The position numbers and the translations under genes were made by a program. From the NCBI GenBank assembly GCA_038373865.1, contig JAXGGA010005139.1:16871-80870 (forward strand): DNA of 64,000 nt, read 5' to 3'. Origin of the DNA: Uloborus plumipes (lineage: Eukaryota; Arthropoda; Arachnida; Araneae; Uloboridae). Below the pieces are notes generated by a model. It was given only the letters and a program-made list of their open reading frames with translations, was not told where the DNA came from and searched no databases. Below are positions 11,988-22,343 of this stretch, piece after piece. Within the stretch, counting starts at the first letter, position 1. Each line of letters starts with the position of its first letter.

Positions 11988-12084
11988 TCCTGCCTCAGTC
12001 CTGGCTTAAGGGAAGTAACTTACTACTTAATACTATGAAGCTTTTAAAAGTGCATAAACTGGCGTTTGAATCTCATATTTTTGC

Positions 12085-12560
12085 TTCCTTTTACGTAGTA
12101 AAGGAAGTATTGTGATTGAAAAAAAATCACTCAAATTTCGGCCAAAATTTATATTTTACTCTCACCCAAATGAGTGTTGAGTCTTTTTTCCGACCCCTCA
12201 GCACGTGCATTCATACCTATGAACATATAAGCCCCGAAACATTAATTTCGAAAAATCCGAGTTAATTACGACGAGTTTTCTCGTGACGTCTATATGTACG
12301 TTTTTATGTGCGTATGTATGTATGTATCTCGCATAAGTCAAAAACGATATGCCGTAGAATATTCTTGTTTGACTTGTAGGCTCTGAGGGGGATATAGTTT
12401 TGCACCTTCCCTTGTGGTTGCACTCAAATGCTCCCAAGAGAGTCTTTTACCCCTTTGTTCTTTTATTCATTCTAAGGCACTATTTTAACACTTATGGCAT
12501 CTATTACGAAATTTAACAGTAAAAAAACGTAATTTGGTGTCCATATCAGGTTTTTTTTTT
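12085..12560 (+). repeat. R1 element, internally deleted copy
   Basis: Begins CTTCCTTTTACGTAGTAAAG and runs through the GTATGTATGTAT stretch and GGCTCTGAGGG to TTGTGGTTGCACTC, then jumps to the R1 3' end (AAGGCACTATTTTAACACTT). The TTGGCGA cluster is missing. Confidence 0.65.
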
Positions 12561-12604
12561 CAAATCGTCTTAATTTTGTATGGGAACCTAAATATTCTGC
12601 AGAC

Positions 12605-12850
12605 AAGGCCATTTCACGAAAACCGCCGCCATCTGGTCCCGCACGTGACGCTCATATATATTTCATTAATAGTGGCAATTTTAAATGGCAAACAACAAAG
12701 TTTTTTTGCCCAAGAAATCCCGCACCAGTTTGCGATTTCTTGACCAACAAAATTTTGTTCATAACCCCTTAAAATCCTTGCTTTTTAATAAATTAAGTGA
12801 GTGTCACGTGTGGGTCAAGATGGCGGGCTTTTCCGTGGAATGGCTCATAT
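12605..12850. mobile_element. MITE with GGCCATTTCACG ends, copy 1
   Basis: Imperfect terminal inverted repeats of about 60 bp: left AGGCCATTTCACGAAAACC then GCCATCTGG and CACGTGACGCTCATATAT; right GTGTCACGTG, AAGATGGCGG, CCGTGGAATGGCTCATATAT. A related element is at about 49290-49535. Confidence 0.6.
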
Positions 12851-13419
12851 ATTTGGATCTTCAACACTTCAACAGTGCTGTAACATTATTCACACTTTTT
12901 TTTTGTTTTGCCTTTTTTAATCACGGTAAAGTATCATACTTTACCCATCAACTATATCATACACACACACATCCGATTTTTTTTTTGCTTTGACCTGGGA
13001 AATAGTTTGCAAATCATCGTTCTAACTCAGTATAAATCATTTAAACAATCGCAATCCACCAGAAATAGTCGATTAACCACCACTGGGTCGCCATTCACAA
13101 TTCCGGAAACGCTGATCTAAGAGATCAATAATTGAACGTTTATTTAAAAAACCGGACAAGACGTCGACTTTAAAAGTTCTAAAACGCATTTTCACTTACT
13201 TAAAAAATCTTCATTAAGGATTCCTTAACTGAAATGCATACATACTTAGGCATATTTCTTTCAATAAAAAGTGTTATAATCGTGATTGAGTTGTGAAGAA
13301 AATTTCCTGCCTTTTAATTTTACTTAAACGCAAGAGGGCACTCATCTGTACTTTTATCTATGTAAGTTACCTCTGTTTACTTAACTGTTTGCTGTATCGC
13401 GTCGGTACTTCGTTCGTTT
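12851..13419. other. Nothing recognised
   Basis: Non-coding sequence with short homopolymers and a CACACACACA tract near 12961. No frame or RNA signature could be supported. Confidence 0.35.
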
Positions 13420-14236
13420 TTACTTCCTTTTACGTAGTAAAGGAAGTATTGTGATCACGAAAAAAATTTCACTCAAATTTCAGTCTAAATTTTGATTTTG
13501 CTTACCCCCGAATGAATGTCGAGTCGTTTTTTCGACCTATCAACACGTGCATATGTACCTAACAACATATTAACAACCGAAAATTCCATTTTGACCACCC
13601 CCGAGTTCATTACGACAAGTTTTCTCGTGACGTCTGTATGTACTTATGTATGTGCGTATGTATGTCGCATTCCTCAAAAACTGTATGCCGTAGAAGCTTC
13701 TATTTTGGTATGTAGGCTCTGAGGGGGGTCTAGTTGTGCACCTCCCCTTGTGGTGGCATTTGAATAATCTCAAGGAGGTGTTTACCCTTTTTTGGGGGTA
13801 AATCAATGTTAATTTCAATGCAGAGTAAGTGATATGATTTGGCACTACCGCTTGGTGATCTATCGCCAAGCTTTTAGTCGCCAAGTGATTATCGCCAACT
13901 TGGCGATATATCGCCAAGCTTTAAGTGGGCTATTGTCTTCAGCTTGGCGACATATCGCCAAGTTGGCGAAAAAATGATTTTTTTTTTTTTTGAATTTGGA
14001 CTCCATTTGGCACTATTGGCCATAGTTTGTGAAAATTCACTGAATCATGTTAAAATCGGTGATACTTAGAAAATGAATCATTGTAAAACATTATTTTTCA
14101 TTGATTCGTGACAAACTGGAGGTATAAATTTTTGAATTGTTATCTCGTTCACTGAAAGGCACTATTTTAACACTTAATGCACACTAATGCACTTTAACAT
14201 TTTATTATGGAATTTTAACGTAAAAGGAAGTAGTGT
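13420..14236 (+). repeat. R1 element, full-length copy
   Basis: Complete from TACTTCCTTTTACGTAGTAA to AACGTAAAAGGAAGTAGTGT. The region 13850-13975 holds four TTGGCGA/TCGCCAA pairs, including the self-complementary 18-mer TTGGCGATATATCGCCAA. Frames of about 68 and 115 codons through it are not conserved between R1 copies. Confidence 0.75.
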
Positions 14237-14369
14237 GGCGTTCACACCAGATATTTTGATGTTGTGATTCGAGCTGACGCTATTGTATGTAAGGGCGAAG
14301 AAGCCCTGAACATCGTTTTAGTTCCTAAATAAAAGTGTATGTTTTTTAGATAGCCGTTGTTTTTCTGTA

Positions 14370-14565
14370 TCAAGCCGACCATCTTGTCTTGTGGGCAGAG
14401 GAATCTGACCGGGCTGAGAAGACCCCGGGTTCCCGGCTCGGGCATTAATGTACTTTCTCTCTCTTGTGTTCTTTCTCTGTGTGAATGGCTGCCTGCCATA
14501 CAAACGGGTCTTGTGTCATGTGTGTTAAGCTAAATCGGACTTCCACCTTATTGGTGCTCGTAAAA
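14370..14565 (+). mobile_element. tRNA-derived SINE, type 2, diverged copy
   Basis: ATCTTGTCTTGTGGGCAGAG (A-box region) and CCCCGGGTTCCCGGCTCGGG (B-box region), then the type 2 body: TTTCTCTGTGTGAATGGCTG, ACAAACGGGTC and TCGGACTTCCACC. The 3' tail is not recognisable. Confidence 0.65.
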
Positions 14566-14654
14566 ACGGAAGCCGTACCTTTTGAATTTGAATCGAGTAG
14601 ACGTATCTACTCGGGCTCGGGTATCCAAGTGATTTCAGAAGCAATACAATCGGT

Positions 14655-14800
14655 CAGTGGCGTACATAGCGCCCCCGCAGCCCCCGCGGCGCGGGGGGGG
14701 GGGGGGTAAGAGGTTTGAGGGAGCGCGACCCAGAAAAATAGCACAAAAATTATACGGCAAAAATAAGTTATATATTTTTATAGTGGGGGGGGGGCTGGCT
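14655..14800. repeat. G/C homopolymer-rich segment, possible hAT end
   Basis: CAGTGGCGTACATAGCGCCC leads into a GC-rich block with runs of up to 14 G, and a second run of 9 G near 14786. Such ends are common in hAT-type elements, but no partner end was found. Confidence 0.35.
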
Positions 14801-14989
14801 TTCACAGCTGCTAAGAAGTGTGCAATTTAGACATGATTTGATACATCTACATCGAGTACACATTTCTTTGTATTTGCATGATATTAGTTCTCGTAATTTA
14901 TCCATTGTTATTTCAGGGTTTGAAAACCAAAGGGGTTCAAACTCATCGCCAATTTCTTTCCATCCCCACTGACGCGGATTTAAGAGCTG

Positions 14990-15330
14990 AAAATTGTGAA
15001 AGAAAAATTCAATCTTTCTAAGTAGATCTTTTAAAGCACTTTCAGATGATATAGTTGAGTTTTGAAATGTTTAAATCTATGATGGAGTTTTAGGGGGAGT
15101 TAAACAAACGTATTTACCTGTAAAAGCGGCCATTTTGATGACGTCATTACAGGTGGGACCTTGACCCCAGAAAGAAAAATTAAATCTTTCTAAATAGCTC
15201 TTTTTTGGAGCTTTCAGATGATATATTTGAGTTTTGCAATATTTCAATCTATGATGGAGTTTTAAGCAGTTAAACGAACGTATTTACCTGTAAAAGCGGC
15301 CATTTCGATGACGTCATCACAGGAATGACC
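14990..15330 (+). repeat. Tandem duplication (~170 bp) with CRE palindromes
   Basis: Two units share GAAAGAAAAATTNAATCTTTCT, CTTTCAGATGATAT, AATCTATGATGGAGTTTT, CGTATTTACCTGTAAAAGCG and GATGACGTCAT. The full CRE palindrome TGACGTCA lies at 15139-15146 and 15309-15316. A third copy of the same context (GCCGCCATCTTGGATTGATG then ACGTCAT) is at 15804-15829. Confidence 0.75.
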
Positions 15331-16035
15331 TTGACCTCCGATCACGTGTCTCCCGGCATTTTTTTGCCCTCCTATGTGAATATAAGCCCCACATAAAATT
15401 TCAGACTGGTGTCCGGAAGTGAAATATTTTTGCACTAACTCCACGGACTATAGGATCGCAAATGTAGTTCGCTTTAGCCGTGATTCGTAAAAGCGTATTC
15501 GAACTAACGAGGTTCAACTGAAATAAGGTTTAGTAATTTTAGTTTTAAAATTAACAGTATTTTTTTGCGAAAACTCACCCGAAGCACGTTTAAACTAGTT
15601 TATTCGGAATGGCAAGATATAAAAAAGATTTATCCGAAAAAAATTTAAAAAAAAAGTTAATAAAAAAATAAAATAAATATTTTAAGTAAACTCATGATAA
15701 TAATAGTAATAGAATATTAAACAAGTAAATTCACCAAAAATTGTCACGAAATACCCAAAAATTGAGACATAATTGCAAATACTTATCAGTATAAAGTGTA
15801 AAGCCGCCATCTTGGATTGATGACGTCATACAGGCCGTCTGACGCGAATTCAAGAAAAACACCTGGTGAGGCATAGTTATATAGGCCATAAGGAATGCAT
15901 TAAAATTGGTCCCACAATTTCCTCATCAAATTTCCCACGAAGGGTCTTTTTCCTTAAGTATGCAAACGGACTAGTATTGAATAATTTAATGTGGATAATT
16001 TAAATGTTTCCATAAAATGACACTGCAAAAAATGA
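15331..16035. other. Nothing recognised apart from one CRE-like site
   Basis: AT-rich non-coding DNA. The CRE-type palindrome at 15821-15828 is the only element noted. No gene is seen. Confidence 0.4.
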
Positions 16036-16282
16036 AGCGTTAATTTTACAGTATAATACTGGCTGCAGAGGTTCCAGTTTAACACTGAAAAATGCACAAT
16101 AATAAATTTTAAAGCTAGAGATTTTTACTACTGTACACTAGCAATTTTAGTTTACTTCTGTAAAATGAACAATTTTAGCTTATTTCACTGTAAAAGGAAC
16201 AATTTTAGTTAAACTGCAAAATTACTAAAAAAAAAAAATAGCTATATAATACTGTAAAAGCAAAATTTATGTTTACAGTGTG
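16036..16282. repeat. MITE family A copy
   Basis: CAGTATAATACTGGCTGCAG at the left, ACTGTAAAA/TTTTAGT modules inside, and AATACTGTAAAAGC then GTTTACAGTGTG at the right. Confidence 0.6.
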
Positions 16283-16859
16283 GAAATTTCGTCTTATGAC
16301 TGGTTCTTGAAAAGACATTCAATTCCAAATGCCCAAATAAAAATCAAAACATTAAAAATCTGTACTCACTCGAATTTTCCAAAAATTTATCCAGAAAAGA
16401 TTCCCACTAAACCAGTAAATCCAATCTCACATCTCGATCTTTTTCACTCTAGCTCCCCAGCAGCACACCACACTTGTATTTTCCCCCATCTCCACTTGCG
16501 ATTTTCGACACAAAGCCAAGAAAATGTTGTCGCGTTTTTGTTGCGACAATAGAGGAAAGGATGTGTTTGTTTTAGGCTGAGGAAAAGCGGGAAGAAATGT
16601 GGCCACAACAATGTTTCAGGGCCGCTCAAGCGGAAGAGATGGCCGAGGGTCAAGCCGTTGCAGACATTCGGGGGCGAATTTCTTTGTTTTAATGGGAAAT
16701 GGGTATTAAGAAGAAAAAATGAGGTGAATTTTGATAGTGGATTTTAATGTTAAATGCATTTTCCGCGTTTTAGCCCAGTTTCTGCGATAATGAGAAGAAT
16801 AAAAGCATAAAAGATGCATTTAGAGCTATGCCACCGTCACGTACGGGACAATCAGACTC
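16283..16859. other. Nothing recognised
   Basis: Non-coding, of mixed composition. A 90-codon frame at 16280-16552 has no recognisable motif and is overlapped antisense by another frame of similar length. Confidence 0.35.
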
Positions 16860-16960
16860 GATAATTTCACCAATTTATTATTGTAAATTATCTATTTTAC
16901 AGTTTGTTATTGTAAAACTAGCAATTTTACATTTTATTACTGTAAATTTGTATATAGTAA
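16860..16960. repeat. MITE family A fragment
   Basis: Three TTTACAGTTTGTTATTGTAA-like modules only; no terminal ends are seen. Confidence 0.45.
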
Positions 16961-17397
16961 GTATATAGTTGGTTGCAGTCAAACAATTAATTACTATATG
17001 AAGATCGAAGTAAATAATTTTACTAGCTCTTTTCAAGATTTGCTACCTACATTGTAATTTAGGATTTCTTAACTAATTTTTTGCTATAATAAAATGATAG
17101 TTTTTTGTAATTAAATATTTGAAGTATTGAGATCTAGTGCTATTCAGTGCAGTACGTAATGTTAGGCATGTTTAATACTGTTACAAATCTTGTAAATAGT
17201 TGTTGTTTTTCCTGCCTTGCATCATTTTCATTAGTTTTGGTTTTATCTGACGTCATGTTGCAAAAGTATCTGAAGATATCACTTTTATCACTTGTATACC
17301 GGCCCTGTAACGTTTTGTAGTTTTTACACTTGCCCTGCATTTAATAAGCGTGAAGACATTTTTCGCTCGGAGTGTTTTCTTTTTCTTTTTATTACTA

Positions 17398-17467
17398 GAA
17401 GTTTCTTGAATGGATTACGTAATGTTATGAATGAAACAGAATGCTCCGGATTTTGCTAGAATGTTCC
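17398..17467. promoter_or_regulatory. Heat-shock-element-like cluster
   Basis: A perfect three-unit array GAAGTTTCTTGAA lies at 17398-17410 (GAA-nn-TTC-nn-GAA), AGAATGCTCC at 17438-17447, and a perfect dyad AGAATGTTCC at 17458-17467. All lie within 80 bp upstream of the TATA box. Heat-shock factor binds alternating nGAAn units; that this LTR responds to heat is inferred only from the motifs. Confidence 0.55.
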
Positions 17468-17474
17468 TTCCGAG

Positions 17475-17482
17475 TATAAATA
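17475..17482 (+). promoter_or_regulatory. TATA box of the LTR
   Basis: TATAAATA, 8 bp downstream of the last HSE-like dyad. Confidence 0.6.
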
Positions 17483-17712
17483 GCTGGCCTTGAACACAAG
17501 TTAGTTAGTTTTTCTCAGATGGGTTTTCTGAGATGCTCGTTTTCGTTCGCTTGGGCGGATGGTTGTTTTGCTTTTGTAATTGCTTAATTACTGTTCACGT
17601 TAGATACGTGGTGCTGAGTTACTGTTGAGAGTACAGTGTACTGTTTGTTGCCTAATTGCTGATGTTTAGCAATTGTTTTCTGTTCTTATTGTAAATAGTG
17701 TAAATACTTGTA

Positions 17713-17718
17713 AATAAA
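17713..17718 (+). terminator. Poly(A) signal of the LTR
   Basis: AATAAA, about 230 bp after the TATA box and 70 bp before the LTR end, in the expected R-region position. Confidence 0.5.
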
Positions 17719-18286
17719 TTTATAGTTACTTCCTCAAGATTGGAATGCTCATTTGAAGAAAGTTGAAGGTGCAACGGACTCGTTACAATACAATTCATTT
17801 AGAATAGAAATAGTTCATTTTGTTTACTCATTAATTTATTGCGTTACCTATTTTTTATTAATTATTCTATTCATTTATTTTTTCTCTTGTACTAATTTAT
17901 TCGTTTATTCGTTCATTATTTACTTGTTCATTCATTCATATGCTTATACATTCGTTTCAAAGATAATTTTAATTATAAAGTTTTTTTCTGTAGAAACACT
18001 TTTTATGGTTCACTTTGTCCCATGTATTTTTAAAGTGAAAAGTTATTTTTTTTTTCTTGAAGTACGAATTAACTGCCGAAACGTGAAAATATTTCAATGC
18101 AAATTTTATTGCAAAATAATTCTTCTTGCACTATCATTTTCGCATCAAATTTCCAACTTGTTCAATTTAAAGAAAGGAAATTTTTACCTCACTTTACTCA
18201 TGTGTACAACTTGTTGGTATGATTTCATGACAGAAGATTAAATTTTCACTACACAGGACATACGGGATGTACTGAAGAAAACTTAA

Positions 18287-18762
18287 CCCATTAATGCCTA
18301 ACGTCCCTTTTTAGGGACGGTCCAAAAAAGGGTCTGAATATCCCCAAAATGAACTTTTCAACCAAATAATAGTGTTCTGTTTCAACTCGTTATTAACAGA
18401 TTGCAGCACATAACTAGTGTAAAGAGTGTTCTGTAGCAGTTTTAATATGATCTTTATCAAAAATGACATCGTTCACAATCTCAAGTAAAAAAGCTAAGTT
18501 TTCAAAGTTAATACCAGTATGATTTTATTTCTTCTCATAAAATTTCTTTTTAAATATTGTATCGTAGGCAGAAAACAGTTTTAGTAAAAAAAGTATGTAC
18601 CCTCTGGGACCTATCGTAACTTTTAAGGGACGATTTTCCTTTCCTTAATAAAAAAGTTATTTTTTACATAATATATTTTTTTTTAATTTTTTCTTTCCAT
18701 TAAATGCTGTTTGTAACCACTATAAAAATATCTTTGGAAAAAAAATGTCAGGCATTAATGGA
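18287..18762. mobile_element. piggyBac-like MITE, long form, copy 1
   Basis: TTAA (18283-18286) then CCCATTAATGCC at the left, and GGCATTAATGG at the right where the final TTAA has decayed to TTTAG. The interior has AGGGACGGTCC, CAGATTGCAGCACATAAC, ATGACATCGTTCACAATCTC and ATATCGTAGGCAGA. TTAA-flanked insertion is the hallmark of the piggyBac superfamily; there is no transposase. Sister copies: 26194, 36021, 48790 and 61394. Confidence 0.75.
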
Positions 18763-18849
18763 TTTAGCAAAACGAAAGCCCCAATTATGGATTCCGTAGT
18801 AAATCCTTCAGAGCTTATGACGGAAGTAATGCTTGGCTTTGAATAAAAA

Positions 18850-19612
18850 AAATTTAGCTATTTTACAGTTTAGAGTCATTCCATAATGACTAACGTAACA
18901 TTCAGAGCTGATTTTGTAACTGTTTTTACTTGTAGCTTAAAGGATAAAAAATATTTTTTAGTTATGCTGGTGGATTTGCTATGTACATGGTATCTATGTA
19001 TCATTTCTGCCAAGAATTTGAAATAAAATGACTGACAGTAGATATTTTTTCAACCAAAATAGCAGCGTGACTAACGTAACATTTTTGCAACCCTGAAAAT
19101 GAATGCTCAAGTTGTGAGGCAAAAATGTCTCAAAGTTAAGCAAGTGTTAAAAACTGAATGATATATTTGAAAAATGTATAAAGTTGGCTTTTTAAAACAT
19201 AAAACACATTTATTAAATCTTAAAATCTTTTAGTCTTAAGTGTCACTTTTACTCAAGATGGTGTGTGACTAACGTAACGTGACTAACTTAACCATGGAAT
19301 AACAAGCAGTAAACACACTACAAACTATTTATTATGGCAATTATCAGTGATAATTACAATACTTTTTCAATTTTTTAAAACTTTTTATGTTGTATGATTT
19401 TTATTTATTTTGTCATTTATTTATTTTTTGATACTTTTTTCACTTCGGTATTTTTTTCTCTTCAGCTGAGGTTGACATTTCTATGGAATGACCCTTTATT
19501 ACTGTAAAACTAACAATTTTGCAGTTCATTACTGTAAAACTAGCAATAAACTATAAAATTAGCTGTGTTATACTGTAAAAACAACATTCATTTTGTGCAG
19601 TATAGTGTTAAA
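18850..19612. repeat. MITE family A copy split by another MITE
   Basis: TATTTTACAGTTT on the left and ATTACTGTAAAACTAACAAT on the right join to the continuous family A word CAGTTTATTACTGTAAAA once 18873-19494 and one TTTA copy are removed. The right part ends TATACTGTAAAAACAACATT. Confidence 0.65.
18873..19494. mobile_element. MITE with GGGTCATTCCAT ends and TTTA duplication
   Basis: Ends GAGTCATTCCAT and ATGGAATGACCC are inverted, and TTTA is present at 18869-18872 and 19495-19498. The word GACTAACGTAAC occurs at 18888, 19069 and 19267, with a variant GACTAACTTAAC at 19281, all in the same orientation. It has no coding capacity. Confidence 0.7.
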
Positions 19613-21755
19613 AAATAGGAATTGGTATTCAAGAAAGCAGGCTCGTTCAGCGTTACACGAACTGTTTTGCTCTCCCAAAATCAACACTGACTTACAAATG
19701 TTGTTTAAGTTGAGGAAACTGATTTGCAAATTCACAAAGGACAAGCGGAGGATATGTTTGCTTTAAAACACGTTCTTTGTTGTGAGTTGTTATGGGTTTA
19801 ATGAAATGCGGTAAATTTCGCGCCATAAAGACCTCATGTGTTGCAGTTGACCTTCCTTTCTTGTTGCATTATCCCCGATTACCTGTGCCTACTCGCTTAA
19901 AAGGTTACTTTTAGGAAGGAACATATTTGCTGTAAAAAATGTATAAGGTTACCTATTGTTAATGGTTGTAAGGTTACACAACTTTTGGAGTAAGCTGTTA
20001 TGATTTTTAGAAACTTTGTACTTCATGGCTTAACGCAGCAGTTTTGAATTCAACAATAAAGTTCATTTTTTGATTGTTCTCTAAAAACATTCCTATACTT
20101 TTATTATACATTAAGCTAGTATGACAGTGGTTATGAGTAAGTATAAAGATACTTTGCTCCATAATAAAACAGGAAACATTTATTTTATATTTTTTTATTT
20201 CACAACGAAAACATTTTTAAATACTGATCGATTTTTGTACAGGTTTATTTTTAAATACTGTGCATTGCAAACAATATTTTACATTTTGAAAAAAAAAAGA
20301 TATGATTGGACAAATATGCTTTTGCTAAGTCTGATAGCTATAACAATAAAATCTGTTTTTATTTTTCTGCCTCGGATTTATATCTTGTTCGTCTTCGCTG
20401 TCTGTAAATGGTTCTGAAAGAGATATCTTCAAAAAATGAATATTAAAAAGTAATTCACCCTATCGCTCTGAAGTTTAAGCGAAACATAAAATAACTCTGG
20501 TGCGATATCGTCAAATATAAAACAATCTCTAAAAGGTTACTAACCCGTGGTTCAACTTTAACCTGCTCCTGTTTTAAAGTTTCTGATAAAAATCACCAAA
20601 AAATATTTCAAACCGATGATTCAACGATCGCTGATACAATGAGTTGTGTAATACACGCAATGTGCAGAGATAAAAAAAAGTGCTTTTTAAAGCTAAATTT
20701 ATCTCACCATTTGATGATCTTCGAAAATTGCGCAGATTTTTTTTTTTTTTAGTAGATGAGAGCACCAGAATCTTTGACAATTTCATCTCAAAATTTTCAA
20801 AAAGATCTCGTCTCGAATTTTCACCCCTGTTTCCATGAAATTTGTTTTTGAATAAATATTTTTATCGTGTGAAAAGTAAAATTTATCACGTTTGGATTTA
20901 GTGTCGTTTCAATAATACCATGAAGACCAACAATATCGAGAATACGATAACATAACTTCTAAACACATACTTCACAAAAAAGGACTTGAAATTTACGAGG
21001 AGTTTTTTCAAAATGACATACTCAAATGTTATTAGCATACAACGGATAACATAAGTGATATTTGTATATCTTTGGTATTCAAGAGAAAATCTGCCATTGA
21101 AGTATTAACGAAAAAAGTGTTTACTGAATCAAAAATCGTATTTTCATTGTTTTCTCTGAAAGTAAAAGTTCCATCTTTAACAGCCTCTATATACACTATC
21201 ACGAAGAATGATACACGTTCTAAAGTTTTTTTTTTTTTCAAATGGGTCTGCACAAGAAGCTTAATCCTTTTTGAAGGCCTAGTGCGATCCCCGATATAGG
21301 ATCCCGTCTTTCATGTGTCAGCATTAAGGTGCGGATGACAATGGCAGGGATAATTTTGCTGCCCAGTTTCCCCACTAGATGGAGGCACCTGGGATCTCTT
21401 CGATGCGAAACTGCACTTGGTCTTTTTTTAACTGAACAAAAAATAAACAATAAATAATAATACTCAAACTGTAAGGAAAATCCGTAAGCAGGAGTATCCT
21501 CGGACAGATGATATGGTCAATTATATGGGTTTTTAAGTGTGAACAGTTCTACCTAATTATGGCATGGTTTTAAGGCTAATACTTCAAATGATTTCTTAAG
21601 GCTTTTAGATGGACAAGAAACTGGTGATTTGCAAGTACGAGAATAATCTGTAAATCGGATAATCCACACGTAAGTAACTGGGAGTTCAGTATATAGCTAA
21701 AGAAATAACAAAGGGTAGTGGACGTATAACTTTAAACAGCTTGACGAGTTTTTTA
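19613..21755. other. No gene recognised; 3' flank of the FAAH2-like gene
   Basis: AT-rich. Frames of up to 98 codons are composed of A/T-driven hydrophobic and basic residues without motifs. The stretch 21270-21440 is less AT-rich (contains ATGGAGGCACCTGGGATC) and may be an unidentified repeat. The 3' untranslated region of the FAAH2-like gene must lie just below 21756, but no canonical AATAAA on the minus strand could be fixed close to the stop. Confidence 0.35.
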
Positions 21756-22343
21756 TCACTGAGCGGGTGGTACCCAACCACCAAACGCTTTCTCCAATTC
21801 CACAGCACAGGCTATGGTCAGTGGATCTGCACCACTACGACCCACTATCTGAAATCCAATGGGCAACCCTTCTTTGCTGAGACCCATGGTGCACTGGGTC
21901 GCAGGGTTGGGCAACATGTTGCACAAAGCAGTATACCCTGTGCTGGGCAACAGCAGCGTCACCTGGTAGTGGCGAGGGGCTGTCTTGGGGAAGGTCGGCA
22001 TCAGTAACACCGAATTATCGTCTGCTAGAACACTGTCCAACTTCCTCCGGAACATATTTTCCAAGTTGGCGAAATATTTTTCGTTTTCGGCATTGAAGAT
22101 GAATGGTGCTTTTCGCACCAGCATGGCGATGATGGCCATGAAAGACAGTTTGGAGGCACCGAAGAGACGTTTCAGGAATTCGACGTAGACGTTGAGGTTG
22201 GTTTTGCCGGCTGTCAGAAGCTTCTTCATGTCTTTGACGGAGTAGACGAAGTTGTACAGGCACATCCAAGTGACGATGCCCAAGGAGGGGAGTTGGACTT
22301 CTGTGGCTCGGATTCCGTAAGTGGTTTCGAAATGCGAAATTGC
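21756..22343 (-). CDS. FAAH2: FAAH2-like exon 7 (terminal)
   Basis: Acceptor ATCTTTTCCCCACAG at 22344, then AISHFETTYGIRATEVQLPS through VLLMPTFPKTAPRHYQVTLL, NPATQCTMGLSKEGLPIGFQ, IVGRSGADPLTIACAVELEK and AFGGWVPPAQ before TGA (21758-21756). Residues 330-524. The MPTFPKTAPRH, GLPIGFQIVG and LE..FGGWV.P segments are conserved FAAH2 C-terminal features. 588 nt, phase 0. Confidence 0.95.
   Translation of the reverse strand, partial: AISHFETTYGIRATEVQLPSLGIVTWMCLYNFVYSVKDMKKLLTAGKTNLNVYVEFLKRLFGASKLSFMAIIAMLVRKAPFIFNAENEKYFANLENMFRRKLDSVLADDNSVLLMPTFPKTAPRHYQVTLLLPSTGYTALCNMLPNPATQCTMGLSKEGLPIGFQIVGRSGADPLTIACAVELEKAFGGWVPPAQ

Larger units (their letters stand above)
17179..17787 (+). mobile_element. 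Probable solo LTR (609 bp)
   Basis: Begins TGTTACAAATC and ends CTCGTTACA, i.e. TG...CA ends with an inner inverted GTTAC/GTTAC likeness. The 4-bp ATAC stands on both sides (17175-17178 and 17788-17791). Inside are HSE-like motifs (17398-17467), a TATA box TATAAATA at 17475-17482 and an AATAAA at 17713-17718, in the order expected for U3-R-U5. No primer-binding site, gag or pol follows, so it reads as a solo LTR left by recombination. An alternative is the 5' region of a heat-shock gene, but no coding sequence is attached. Confidence 0.6.

Noticed and set aside
15262..15444. 60-codon minus-strand frame ending in a tandem duplication
   Set aside because: Not conserved in the other unit of the duplication and without motifs.
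17179..17787. Complete retrotransposon
   Set aside because: No second LTR, primer-binding site or gag/pol frames nearby; only a solo LTR can be supported.
17753..18241. 162-codon plus-strand frame
   Set aside because: Starts inside the LTR and is dominated by F/I/Y/L from AT-rich sequence, with no motif; likely chance.
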